64,000 nucleotides of DNA. Origin: Gremmenia infestans (lineage: Eukaryota; Ascomycota; Leotiomycetes; Helotiales; Hamatocanthoscyphaceae). The notes under the pieces were generated by a model. That model was not told where the DNA came from, ran no database searches, and saw only the letters and a program-made list of their open reading frames with translations. Positions within the stretch are counted from its first letter, which is position 1, and the number at the start of each line of letters is the position of its first letter. This document shows, in pieces, positions 21,322 through 33,101 of this stretch. A program made the translations under genes and the position numbers. The DNA is taken from contig JAFEVB010000007.1 of NCBI GenBank assembly GCA_032629725.1, positions 1,736,001 through 1,800,000 on the forward strand, written 5' to 3'.

Positions 21322-23190
21322 ATGGTTTGTTCCCAATTTCTATATTTTGACTGGGACAGGGCTTCCAAAGGTTCTAGGACTTCAGTTACTGAATATTTCA
21401 CTTTACAGAATACCATTCCCCGCGAGCGTCCTTCAACGGCCCAACCTTCTAACGTCTCCGGTACCCCTCGAGATCGCGCACCTACTCGCCTCATATCTGT
21501 AGACAACGTCCTTCAATATGCATCCCAAATCCCTTCCGGCCAAGCACGCGGTCCACCAGGCAAGCGGCCTGCGCCCAACACCCCCCGACGTCTGACTGCT
21601 GGTGGGAACATAGCTGCGAGGGTAGCAGCACAGAAAGTGCCTGGTCGAAGCACGAAAGTTAGTGAGAAGCTGGTCCTCATCCCCGAGACCGATAAGGATG
21701 CCTCAGACGACGAGGATGATGGTGAGGTAGAAGGAGATGATGGTCCATTGCGGGATGATGAGATGGATGTACTGAAGAAGAGGGGAGGGATCCGTGGGAA
21801 GAGTTATGCGGAAAGGTTACCCAAGGCGAAACGGACGGATAAGGTGGCTAGAGTTACGGCGTATTGCACAGCACAAGGATATAAGATGAAGCTTACGGCG
21901 TCCTTTGTGAAAGAGAGGCATGGTGCCAAGACGAAATTGTATGACGACTGTCTATATACAGTCTACCACCTACCAATGCTTCCAGGAAGTGAAGGATTCC
22001 GGATCAAAAGCAGTCCTGTCCTGAAAAGTCCAGGTGGAAAAGCGGTTCTAGATGAGGAGATTGAGAGAAGCGAGAATCGGGATTACCACGAAGGATATTT
22101 CGAAGACTCAGAGACGTACGGTATTAGAGGCGACGAAGAGAGCCCCGAGAACGAATCCGAGGAAGACCGAACGAGAAGGGAAGAAGAGGGTCGTAGAACT
22201 AGGGAAGCCACCCGAGTCAAAGAACAAGGGCACCGAGGAGACAGCCCGAATCGAATCGCACCCGACGCCACAGCATTCGCCGAGATGTTCGTTTTCTCTT
22301 ATGGCGTCGTCGTGTTCTGGAATTTTACGGAGAACCAAGAGAAAGACATCTTAGCCGACTTGACATTCTACGGGCACGAAACAGGGACCTCATTACTTTC
22401 CCGACCCATCAAAGAGGACGATTTTGAAAAGGAAGAGCTCCATTTCGAATACAGTCCCAGGGTAGAGAGACCGCGAGTGTTCAACGACATGATTACGCTC
22501 CGAAGTGGTGATCATATGATCAAACTCTCCATAAGCCACGCCATCGCGCAGAGCACCAAACTAAATTTCTTCGAAGAAAACATGTCGAAAACTATGCTAG
22601 ATGCACAACATGTACCCAAACACATGGCTCTCACGGGTCAATTAGGCATGTCTCGGAAAGAAATCGTCAGAATCTTAGGCCGGCTTTTCAAAAGCCGTGT
22701 AGATGTCAATCTTTGTATGCCCTAATTCGACCTTTTTGCAATGTAAATAGCTACTAATATTGTCCTAGCATCTAACATCCTCGACGTCCCTAACTTCTTC
22801 TGGGATGCCGAACCCACTTTGCACCCGCTCTACTGCGCCATCCGCGAATACCTCGAAATCCAACCCCGAATCACAGTCCTCAACGAGCGCTGCCGCGTAT
22901 TTCTCGACCTCGCCGAGATCCTTTCCGACTCGATAGCAGACACGAAAATGTCCACCATAACATGGATCATCATCGTGTTAATCGTCGTTAGTATCGCCGT
23001 CACGGTCACGGAAGTGGGACTCAGATTCGGGCTATTGCAGAAGGGACGAAGTAATGGCAAGGTCGATGGCCTGGCTGTTGGGGGTAAGGAGTGGGAAGAG
23101 TGGAATTTCTCAAAGAGTGATTTCAGCCAGAGACAAGTGGCGGATATCTGTGGAGCGGGAATCGTGCCGGAGAGGTTGGCTGAGTTGTAG
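21322..23190 (+). CDS. DUF155 / Rmd1-Sif3-type protein
   Basis: Two exons, 21322-22714 and 22769-23190 (54-nt intron, donor GTATGC, branch-like CTACTAAT, acceptor CCTAG), giving 604 residues. After a disordered basic and acidic N-terminus (1-170), the domain starts at RVTAYCTAQGYKMKLTASFV and continues through MFVFSYGVVVFWNFT and DQ-like turns to the C-terminal signature NLSSNILDVPNFFWDAEPTL, which the splice completes. One membrane helix follows (~528-550, ITWIIIVLIVVSIAVTVTEV). This layout is that of yeast Rmd1/Rmd8 (DUF155, RMND1 in animals). Rmd1 and Rmd8 were first linked to meiotic nuclear division; RMND1 supports mitochondrial translation. No mitochondrial presequence is obvious here, which favours the Rmd1/Rmd8 branch. 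The start is the weakest point: the residues just after the first ATG look poor, and a small 5' intron is possible. Confidence 0.8.
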
Positions 23191-23867
23191 ATATCGTTCT
23201 TTATGCTTCTGTGCTTGCGGCTGTGATTTTTGCACTGCATTGCGTTGCGTTGCATAGCATTGGTGTTCTGGCGTCGTATATATTCTTTTGGAGTAGGACT
23301 GGGTCAATATTGATTGGTTGATTGAACATTACTTGTCTATTGATCCACCTATCTGTTCATACATGTCAATCTCCTTGTGTATTTACAATTAGAATGTTTA
23401 AAAAAACTTGTCTACAAGTTCTGCAGATTAGATAACGCTGGGGGGATGCCTCAAGCTTTCGTGTGAGCGAACCACGGTTTTAAGCAGCTGGTCTTTTTGC
23501 AAGACATTTAGTGACAAGTTACACGTCTATCTATGCATCCCCTTCCCACCTCTTTTACTTATTAGGGCTGCGAGTTTATATGTGCCTTGCGTTGTACATC
23601 GGTATAACCAAAGTGTAAAGGTGTTCCAGTGTTTTGCAGGTATGTAAGATTATAGTATGTAGTATGTTTAATCAAGACATCTATACATATTTTACACCAT
23701 AGGAGGTCTGCTCTGCAACTCAGTAATACGAAACCGTGAGGAATGCAAGACAATGCCGCAGAGGTTAGTGGTATATTTTGCAAATGGCTCAAATCCAGGA
23801 TGTCAGTTCTTTCGCAGGGTATCTAATGATTAATCTACACATCTCTCCTCTTCTCTCCTTATATCAA
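23191..23867. other. Convergent 3' flanks, no gene seen
   Basis: It separates the 3' ends of the Rmd1-like gene (+) and the importin gene (-). AT-rich, consistent with two 3' untranslated regions and terminators. Confidence 0.6.
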
Positions 23868-26800
23868 TCAGCCGTTCTCCCAAAATGCCCTCGGCTCATT
23901 ACTAGCTTCCGTGCCCAGTCTCTGGAAGCCTTGAAGTACATCTTTATCCACGTTAATGGAAAAATTGGCATGGAAAGATTCTTCGCCCCCACACGCATTG
24001 ACAACGCCCTGCAAGCGCTCCTTGACGAAATTAAAGGTATGGATGGTATGCACTGGATCGGCAGCACTATGAAGCCGCTTCCTTATATCTTCCGGACCCT
24101 CGTACTCGTTTCCTTCACTATGCAACCAGATCAAGTTATCACCGCCATCGTCACGCCCAGTCGACATCTCGGTAATAACAGAAGTCCACATTGCGAAATA
24201 ATCTTGAAGCCGCTCCAGAATGACGGGCATCATGGGGGGCGACAGTTCTAGGAGGCGCGTGAGAGCTAGACACGAGAGTTTTTGTCTGTCGATATTCGCC
24301 ATGCTGTCAAAATGGCGGAACCACTCTGTGCTCAGCCACCTCCAGACGTCATCTGCATTCCCGATAGAACCCATGATGGTAAGAAAGACATCCGGGTCCG
24401 CGAGCGCGAGACGTGCGAGAATGGTGAAATAGTCTGTCTCTACGACATCGTCGAGTTTAGGATACCGACGGTTCGGACCTGCAGTCTGGTGAGCATCCCA
24501 TGCATCATGGAGTCCCTCGAAGATTTTCTGGCTGTAGCCGCATTCGTGTAAGTCTTTGGCGATGAGCGTGATGCCTTGAGAGCCTCCAATTTTCTCTGCG
24601 GCACGTATGAGGTTCTCCACTATGGATGTTACTTGTCCTGCCATTTCACGCCTCTTAACGCCGAGCAGGTTCGACATGTATGAGAGGATACGTAGGCGGA
24701 TGCCATCGCTGAGCATAGCTTCGGGGGCGAGTAGAATATAGGATTCGACAATATTGAGGACTGTGCGAAGGGTATCGGAGCCGATCTCTAAAAGAGGGAA
24801 GGCGGCCTCGACGAGCGACACTACCTCCGATGGAGCAGGAGCGGGGGTTTGGGCGAGAATGGTAGACCACAGCTCGAGGGCTTCATCCATGAGGTAGATT
24901 TGCATTTCTGAACCAGGCTCAACAGCTCGTTGGATCAGCGGTAGAATCATGGCATGGTATCTTTGAGCCTGTTCCTTCATGGCCATGACTAGTGTAGAAA
25001 GGAGAGTCAATATGGCTTGCTTCAAAAGGTGTTCTTCGCCTGATGCTTCCCACAGACCGGGTAATATTGAGACAATCTGGTCAGCGAATGGAGAAATGCT
25101 GTTTTCCAGCCGGACTGCTATGACTCTGATTGTTTCCAGAATCGCCATCTTCGTTTCGGTATTTTCCACCTCTTGAATTAGACTCATAAGTCTGTTGAGA
25201 TAGTCTGAAGCGTAAGGAAGAAACCCGTCGGGCACAAAACTAAAGTCATCGACGACGATTTTAAATTGCCTCGCCGCGGTAACGCGAACAACGTAGTCGT
25301 TAGTCTCGTCCTCCGATTTCAGAAGATGTTGGAAGATTTGATAGACCAAAGGTCTATTTGCTTCCGAGATGCTAATGATGATCCACTGCCCAAGCAAGAT
25401 AGCAATTCTCCGTCGCAGGACTTTGTAGCCAGGGCCGGTTTGTTGAACGTCATTGACCAGCGTTGAAGTGAGGAACGAATTGAAGTCGAAGCTTTTGAAG
25501 ACAACCGGAGCTGATAAGCCCATTGCCGTATATACCGCATCTTTCGTCACTACCGTACTGTCACTTCCACTAGCAACAGACTGAAAAAATGATAGCAACG
25601 GCTGCACAAGGAGGTCCTTGTAATTTATGACCAAGTCCATGAATAGCTTTTCCGAGCATGGTCGGACTTCGAATTCTGATGTATCACCACCACCTTCTTC
25701 TTTGATCTCCCATTCATCTTGGTCATCTTCCCAAGCTTCGAGATCAGCCTGACGGAAGACAAAAAATTTGGTAACAATGACATTGGCAAGTTGGGCGACG
25801 AGATTCTCGGTCAGTAATTCCGTTTTGATAAGCGCCACACCTTTCTGTTGCTCTGCCTTTACCTCAGGTGTTTTATATTTGAATGACTGAGCAGGACTGA
25901 ACACCATTCTGAGGCACCCGCGCAACAAATTTAAGCCCTTGAGGCACAGTTTTTCCATTACCGGTCTTTGATCTTTGAAATCACCATCTTTATTGAGAGA
26001 TTTTGCGCTGAAGTCTTGTGATTCTGAGCCATAGGAATCGCCGAACTTGACTATCAAACCGTTATACGCTCGTACCAAATCCAGCGAACTAGGAAGAAGC
26101 GCAAATGCTGCCGGATGTATTGCTGACATTTGAAGGTGAAGCTTTGAAAACTGGACCAGATGCCTTTCAACCAACTCTTTGGCCGGAGCCACCAAGAATG
26201 GAGGATCTTGGGATAGCATTTCAAGAAACTGGCCGAACTGAACCTGAGAGAGCTCCCAGATTTCCTGAACGTCCGTGGAGTGGTTGGGATATTCGTAGCC
26301 AACAATGAGCAGACGTCTGAGGATCTTGATGGAGAATAGACTGTTCTCCAAGGCATCCATAGCCCCGGCTTCATCGTCCCCATTGCCTTGTAGAAACCCT
26401 ATCCATATTGCAATTTTCTGAGTATATATCTCGTTCAACAAAAATACGATCTCAGGTGTAATTGATTTTAAACTCGTTTGCGAGGCTCGTAATCTCGCGG
26501 TCGACAACTCCTTCACCACTTGTAACATCATCAGCATCCCCCGTCGCAGGTGTAGTTGGTTCGTCTGATTTGCGGACCGCAAAATCTTGATCAAGTTCGT
26601 GAGGACCTCTGGCCAATCGAGCGGATAGTCTATTCGGACGACTTTGGAAACGACGAGGGCGTTCTGCAGGGCGAGTTGTGTATTGGCCTCCTCGATCCCC
26701 CCTTCTATCAGATGTGATCGGATCTCAGCCTTCTCCTCCTTGGTAATGGCATTGATGGCTGTCTTCCGCCAGTACTTGTCGATGCCATTTTTCAGTTGGA

Positions 26801-27176
26801 TTATAGCAAGATATCGGACTTCAGAGGGTAGGGATTTGTCCAGGTATACTGCCTGTGAAGAGATTATCAGTTATTGCCATAGAAGCTGGAGAAACTCGTG
26901 CTGGTCGGGAAGAGCCACAAGCTGCATCGATGCCTGACGTGCCATGCCGAATTCAATATATACAAAGCTAGATGCCGCTTTTGGTGTCCATGTCCGGAAG
27001 GATTTACTTACCTGCAGTAATGTGTAGTAACCCCGCTGCGTTTCCCACGATTGAAGCTGTTGCGTGCCGGTTTGGATATGCACTTGCTGAGAGGATCCCG
27101 CTGACTGAAGAGCTAGATAGACTTGTTGCGGCGTAAGAGGCGCAGCTTCGCCAGGGACCTCAATAGCAAAAGCCAT
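23868..27176 (-). CDS. KAP120: Importin-11 / Kap120-type nuclear transport receptor
   Basis: Two exons, 27176-27012 and 26852-23868 (159-nt intron, donor GTAAGT, acceptor CACAG, phase 0), giving 1049 residues, the usual size for this karyopherin. The importin-beta N-terminal domain is clear across the splice: LQSWETQRGYYTLLQ joins AVYLDKSLPSEVRYLAIIQL and then KNGIDKYWRKTAINAI. The remainder is a HEAT-repeat solenoid, with an acidic insertion at about residues 425-450 (DQDEWEIKEEGGGDTSEFEV) such as karyopherins use for cargo or nucleoporin contact. Kap120 carries ribosome-assembly factors such as Rpf1 into the nucleus, and importin-11 carries E2 enzymes. Those cargo roles are known from yeast and animals, not visible here. 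Confidence 0.88.
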
Positions 27177-27465
27177 GGTGTTGTGCAAGGAAGATCAACA
27201 GTTGGTGTCAGATGGTCTTTCAAAAAAGTTCATTGCTCGCTTGGTGGGGCAAGCGGCTCCTCCCGGGATGTCGATGTCCCACCTCAAGTGAAGGTCTACA
27301 GGTACGTTACAAACTTCGTACACGTGTTTGCTTACAATACAATACTATATCACATACTTCACAACCATTTGCATTTTATGTTGTTCTTACATGTTAATAT
27401 TCTATCCTGGATAGTCTCACAGGCCAAATAATTGTCTCTTCCTCAGCCAATAAACCCAATAAAAC
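27177..27465. other. Short intergenic stretch
   Basis: It holds the importin promoter and the 3' flank of the neighbouring unknown gene. Nothing else is seen. Confidence 0.5.
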
Positions 27466-28972
27466 TCAGGCGAAGAAACAATCAGCCAAAGCACGACGGG
27501 CATCACTGACATCAACTTCTCCAAGCAACTGTACCGAGTCCGGGAATAAAACAGGATCCCAACGACGGTGTCTTTTCGAGTCAATATAGAGACTAGCCCG
27601 GACATTCCACGCATCACGGGCTCCTTCTATGCTATCTTGAAAGGCAACGTATATACCGACTGGATTGGCCTTGACCCAGCGAAAGTTAGCGTACTGGTGG
27701 GCTTCGCGCCAGTAAAATTCGATTTGGTAGAATATACTGCGTGTGCTGGCGCCGCGATTACGATGAATGAAAAGATAGGGTGTTCCGTTAACCAAAGGAA
27801 GTATCGGAGTACTGAAAATCTCGATTGGAGCATCTTCATCTTGACGATGGCCAATCTTCTTCGCAGGCTTCCTCACGGGATGCTTGAGCCCCTCCGAGCT
27901 GGTGGGGCGCTTGATTGGAGTTACCAGATCGGCCATGATTTTCTAACAACCATTAGCCACATTTCAGTCTTGACTGACAAGATTTGACTTACGTTTGACG
28001 AAACAAGTGTGTAACTCCGACCATTGAACGGTGGTGTTGACCATCGTTGGTAAGGCCAGCTTCGCCAGTCTCTCAATTCGGCCGCCGAACATCCTCTCGG
28101 AACAAGTTTGAAGTTGAAGTTGGTCACTATGCCGTTGAAGCATACCGGAAGTTTTGTACCGGTTGCAACAAGACGCTTAAACAATATCTTGTTATCACGA
28201 TCCTTGAAGGGGTTCCCAGTTACCTCGTAAACGAGATAGTAGCCGCTCTTATCAGCGCGGACCTCGTACGGCTCAGGCAGTTCCGCATGAGTGCAAATAT
28301 CAGCGATTTGTGAGAGACAGTCTCCTCTGACAGCAAAATACTTCGCCGCCAAGAATACATATGAAGCGTAGGGGAACTCCAAGAAAGGATCAATAATTTC
28401 ACTTTCAATGAGTTCTGGATTCCGGTCGGGTTCTTGAGGCAAGAAGAGTCCCATATCGTTCTATTCCAAAGGTCAGTCTGGGCAATCAAGGCCGTACAAA
28501 AGATGTAACGAACCTGGACCAGTCGATTTGAGGCAGGAAGTACGAGGGGAGCTAAGATTGATACTTTCCAATTCATAAAGAGAAGCATGTCTCTGACAGC
28601 ACCACCGAGTCGGCTCATAGGGCGTATTATTGGACGTAGCACAACGGCTGGAGCTGCTGCGACTGAGCCTGCAGCTTTCTTGATGACTGAAAAGTCTGGA
28701 AACACAACCACCGATCTCACTTCGCCATTCGCGGTGTTCATCAACCTTCGTTTCTTTCCTCCACCCGAGATGCTCTCATCCATCGATGACCTCCGCTTGT
28801 TGGTCTCTGGTACACCCGCCAAGTTTAGTGGTCCCACTAGTGCCCACTGTGCCTCTTCTGTATCTGAATAGCGTGCACCTTCTCCTTGCTGTGGCGATCT
28901 ATGGCTTGTTTTAGCGTCTGCGTCGCCTGTATCCTTAGGACTCTCGGTGGATTCTGATCTTTGCTGGCTCAT
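27466..28972 (-). CDS. Unknown protein with two copies of a putative repeated module
   Basis: Three exons in phase, 28972-28514, 28460-27993 and 27942-27466 (introns of 53 and 50 nt; donors GTTCGT and GTAAGT), giving 467 residues. Residues 1-120 are polar (MSQQRSESTESPKDTGDADA) with a basic KKRR patch. I do not recognise a known domain. Exon 2 (about residues 182-245) and exon 3 (about 362-425) each contain a segment with the same skeleton: an aromatic-rich start (FPYASYVFLAAKYF; TPYLFIHRNR), a ~25-residue middle, and an ending of the form [VI][RK]A...G.Y[LIV].[FY] (EVRADKSGYYLVYE; WVKANPVGIYVAF). The divergent 220-residue gene directly upstream has a third such segment. The intron phases and the codon-by-codon continuity make it a real gene; the function is unknown. 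Confidence 0.7.
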
Positions 28973-29032
28973 CCCAACATCTCTCGCAATTGTGTTCGCA
29001 GATTTCTTGATATCTTTATTTATGCTTGAAGT

Positions 29033-29750
29033 TTAGCTAGTGCTCGAGGGAGGATGGGCTAGGGCATTGCTGTCGATAGTTCTGGCATCTGTGTGCAAAC
29101 CAAATGATGTGTGGGAGTTTGATGTAGTAGCAGGCTGTACAATCAAGGTCAGCCGCATGTTTCGAGGTACTAATCGGAGTAATACGTACAATATTGGAAG
29201 CGGATATGGATATCTTGAGCTCTCTGATAAACTTCTCGCTTGCTGGATCCTCTAACTCTACCTCTCCCTCTCTTAGTGTTGTATCCAGGAGCTCGCTTAG
29301 CCGATCCCTTGACATGGTTGACGCCCCGATAGGACTGCTCGGCGAATCTGGCGGCTCGCGTTCTCCAAGACGGCTGACATATTGAGCCTTCATATTGACC
29401 CCCAATGTATGGTTCTTGAGGTTCTTGAGATAACTGGCGCATTGACCAGCATTCACCCTTCCGAAGGCGTCCGATGGAAAGTAGATATACCATCCACCAG
29501 AAGGATGGGAATCTGCACGAATGCCTGTTGGATGGAAGTTCTTGACGAGTCTGGTCATGTGCCTGAACCTATTGATGCGGACTTCGCATTGTTCTCTGTT
29601 CAAGAAGACATGCGGAATGCCAGAGAGCTGTGGCGAAATGAGGTCCGTCTCGATGTGAAAGAACACCTGGGGATGATCAGCGGGCTTATTCAGATGACTT
29701 GAAGCCTCAGAGGTTCCGGAGACGTTGTTTTCTGCTTTGTTGCCAGCCAT
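29033..29750 (-). CDS. Unknown 220-residue protein, likely relative of the downstream gene
   Basis: Two exons, 29750-29190 and 29134-29033 (55-nt intron, donor GTACGT, acceptor TACAG, phase 0). It begins MAGNKAENNVSGTSEASSHL. Residues ~44-115 read IPHVFLNREQCEVRINRFRH, and further on GIRADSHPSGGWYIYF. These repeat the skeleton seen twice in the neighbouring gene on the same strand, 60 nt downstream (its ATG is at 28972). No signal peptide, membrane helix or known domain is evident. The C-terminal ~33 residues, from exon 2, are Ser/Thr-rich. The pair looks like a tandem duplication followed by divergence. The ATG at 29750 is the first in frame. Confidence 0.65.
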
Positions 29751-31549
29751 TGCGTCGTTAGGAGTTGAGGGTAGCAAAAGGTATTCGGCAGCTATTCATA
29801 CAAAGTCAGTAAGGGACAGCAAACGATTGATCGAGCGTGGAGATGAATCACGTTGTGCGAGTGCTATCAAGCAAATCTCCCTCCTCAAAGCCTGAGGCTG
29901 AGGTTGAGTTTGTAAAATGTGGTTCGTAAAGAAAGAAGAATTGCGAAATGTAATGAAAATTATCTTTAAGGCAACAACACACAGTTCAAGTGAATTCAGA
30001 TAAGTAGACCTGAAAACCTAGAGTGCAAGATAACGGACCTTGAGGAACCGAGTGCTATTCAAAGCTGCACTAAATTGGCCGCTTCTTTCAGTCTATTCAC
30101 GAGATTATCACACGTATAATACTGAAGTGGCCTAAAACTGCGAGCATAGTCATCAACGAGAATTGTTGATTCTGCAGAGACTCGATCTCAATTCTTATTC
30201 ATTATTACTCCATGTTCTTGGCAGTCAATTATGCACCTTTCAAGTGTTCATATAGGATAAAAGAATTCTCTTGCTCCTGTTCACACTTTTTGACACCGAC
30301 CGGCTATACACTTTCCCGGATGAGCCTTGCCATCTTATTTTGACCAGTCAAATCAACGGCGGGATCAACTTCGGCAAGTATCTTAGTTACCAATATAAAT
30401 GGAATAACCAAAAACAACTTTTCAAGCTTGCTGGCGCAGGAGTAAACTCCTGCACCGATCAACCAGCACTAAAGCCCCAACCTCACTCACAAAGGGATTT
30501 TATACCAGTCCTGGAGTCATTAACCATGGTATGCTGGTTAGCAGGAATTATGTGAAAACTAAGCCTGATCGTCTCTAATACAGAATGTTGATCAGTTCTG
30601 TATGGTTACAGGGAATGATTATAGTTGCAGATGATACGCGATACCAGGCGGAACAACTATAATAAAACTTAGCCTGCAAGGGCCTGACGGTTTAAATTCA
30701 AGAATATGGTCTAGTACGGAGGTTCAATCCCTTCACCACTGCGTTCTCATGTTCTCGAGAGGAGACCTATTGCTTTTGCCAATTTAATGCTCCTCTTCTC
30801 ACCCCTTATTTTAAGCGACCACGTGCATTTCAAGTAGCGCCTTTGTCTGTTTTCGGCGGTGCGCAGAGTCTGTCTCGGTCGAGCACTTTTTCCATTGGCT
30901 GCAGGTCTGTCAATTAAGAAAACACCGCTAGATACAATCTGTCTTCATAACGGTGGCGGAACGGACTGCGCATGCTGAGAAGTCCCCCCCAAGGATGGAG
31001 AGTCAACCAATTAAGCATTACAAAGAAGGAGTACCCGGGAGTATCTCAAGATCAATAAAACCCTACATTTCAGCTCGATCGGAAGGCCTTAAAAATGAAT
31101 CGAAAAGGAAGTTCCATTGCTTCCGGCACACGTATTTCTTGTCAAGTTGCATGCAACGTCAGTCAATCCTTGCGATCCAGACTTATAGGGATGGCAGCTG
31201 AGTATAAGGGAATGGCTCATCAATTGTTCATCATAGAAGCATGCTTCCTGATTTCTTTCATATTAACAAATGTTTCGAATTTCTTCACTAATCATTATAA
31301 CGACAACACTGACTTAAGATGCTTCAAATAGAGCAAGGAGTATTCTGGAACTGTGGTTGCCGTGGGCAGTAAGCGAGATATGAGGCTTTTGGGTTGCGCT
31401 TTCATCCTATAAGCTATATCCCATTCAATTGGCTATTATGTCTTATGGTAATCACTCACTTCTTGCTGCAACAAGCAATGAGCATGAATTATTAATAAGG
31501 TTTAAATTTCGGTCAAGGTATATTTAGTGAGTACCTCAGTGTCAAACCT
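29751..31549. other. Long gene-free, AT-rich stretch
   Basis: No protein can be read on either strand. A small hairpin-forming palindrome (7-bp arms GCAGGAG/CTCCTGC) lies near 30436-30456. It leads into the decayed oxidoreductase and probably shares its lack of selection. Confidence 0.5.
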
Positions 31550-32397
31550 ACTTCAAATCCAATCACGAAGAAAGCCGGCTGCTTTACTCACGAACAAGTC
31601 ACTTCTATCACGCTCGTGGCTTGATAGCCTATGCATGCCTAGACTGGCTGCATCCACCTCCGGCTTCTCAGAAGAAGGTCATCGTATGTGGAGCATTTGG
31701 AGGAATGAGGACGTGGGTTATGCAACATCGGTCATTCCCCTGCGGGTTGCACTGCCTGCCACACCCCTACCGAGAGACAGATAGTCCTTTGTAGTAGCAA
31801 AAGTCGTCTATGACTATAATGTAAGAGCCATGTGCTCTGGCAAGAACGCAGACTTTGTCAAGAGCCTCGGTGCCGACGAGGCCATTGACTACACCAGCCA
31901 AGACACCACTTCAACCGAGCTTTCTACTTGATTGTGTTGGAGGAACCGATTCGATCTCTCTTCATGTAAGATATGCCCATTTACCTCTATCTCAAGCTAT
32001 TTCTCGCTTCCACCCCACCTCAAAAGCTAGATCACCCAATACCTGGCCCCAACTCCTGCATCTAAAGGCGCCTATGTGACTCTCGCGGGACGCAAGACGG
32101 AGGTAAACACGGCTGGGGGTCCATCATCCTACTTACCAAACCCCCATCAGGTCTACCGCTACCTCCAGATGTACTAGCTCAATCCCCGCTATGCATGCAT
32201 CGCATTGCATAGCGTACACCAAGTTTTGGTATCTCGACCATGTCGTATCGTTACCTAGCGGAGAGGTGAAAGGAGTGGTTGTAAGAAGTGATGGAGGGGG
32301 CTTTCGGTGGGGAGGGAAGGGTAAAGAACAGCCGTGGAGGGTATGGAGAGTAGTCGCGCCCGAGGGAAAGTCGTGCTAACGATCCCATGATTGATCG
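31550..32397 (+). pseudogene. Decayed MDR-family quinone oxidoreductase / zinc-binding alcohol dehydrogenase
   Basis: Scattered frames read in order along a medium-chain dehydrogenase. First comes THEQVTSITLVA, then after a shift GLIAYACLDWLHPPPASQKK with VIVCGAFGGMRTWVMQ (the GxGGxG-like Rossmann turn, with the last Gly replaced). Next is MCSGKNADFVKSLGADEAID with YTSQD, then DCVGGTDSISLH, YLAP, GAYVTLAG, GGPSSYLPNPHQVYRYLQMY and finally RGKVVLTIP. The pieces lie in all three frames with several in-frame stops. The first ~110 residues (the GroES-like domain) cannot be found. Family members reduce quinones or enones with NADPH. The order and density of the motifs leave little doubt about the family, and the gene is clearly dead. 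Confidence 0.75.
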
Positions 32398-33101
32398 TGT
32401 AAATATTCACCGTGTTGAATGTAATGAATGACCCTTAACTCATCAACTACAAATACGACACGATATCAAGTTTGTGATCATCTATCTTACTTTCATTCAT
32501 CCCAGTCAGCCGCTACTTTACTCCTTGGCATCCTAACACAGTAAACTTTGCGCTCTTGCACTCACCCGACGGGTATCGGGTATTCAAAAGTTGATTGTCT
32601 TCGTTTAATATGTAATCATCTACGACGCTTTGCACTAGTAAATGTGTGCCACTCGTCTTTTGGTACTTCTTTGGGTGCTAGTGTACATGTATGGCTTCGG
32701 GTATACCAGACTAAGACTCTCGCCGCACTTGATCGGCGAAGTTGGTGCGGCTAAGTTGGTGGGAGGGCGGAGGGGTATATATCCTCACAGGCTGCTCCTT
32801 AAATTGAAGCTTCTTTCGAACTTTTGAACTTCTGAGGAAGATGTCATTCTGGCCAATTACCGGTGAACTGCTCCTTTTAGTTGAGATGATGAAGTTATTA
32901 TGATTAATGCTAAGGTTGAAACGCATTCAAAATTTAACTTAGTAACAGATTGGTCCTCAATCAACGCCAAAGTAGATATCCTCGAGTATTCCAATCGACT
33001 CTAGCCAGGTATGTCATGACTGTAATCATTACTCGTGCTCAATTATAAAGTCTCACAGCAACTGATGCTTAGCAGCCTTAAATGCTAACTCTACTCTGGC
33101 C
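32398..33101. other. Gene-free stretch
   Basis: AT-rich DNA between the dead oxidoreductase and the 3' end of the Zn2Cys6 gene. No gene is supported. Confidence 0.5.

Noticed and set aside
30436..30456. Small palindrome that could be a terminator or operator
   Set aside because: A 7-bp stem alone in fungal intergenic DNA carries no specific meaning.
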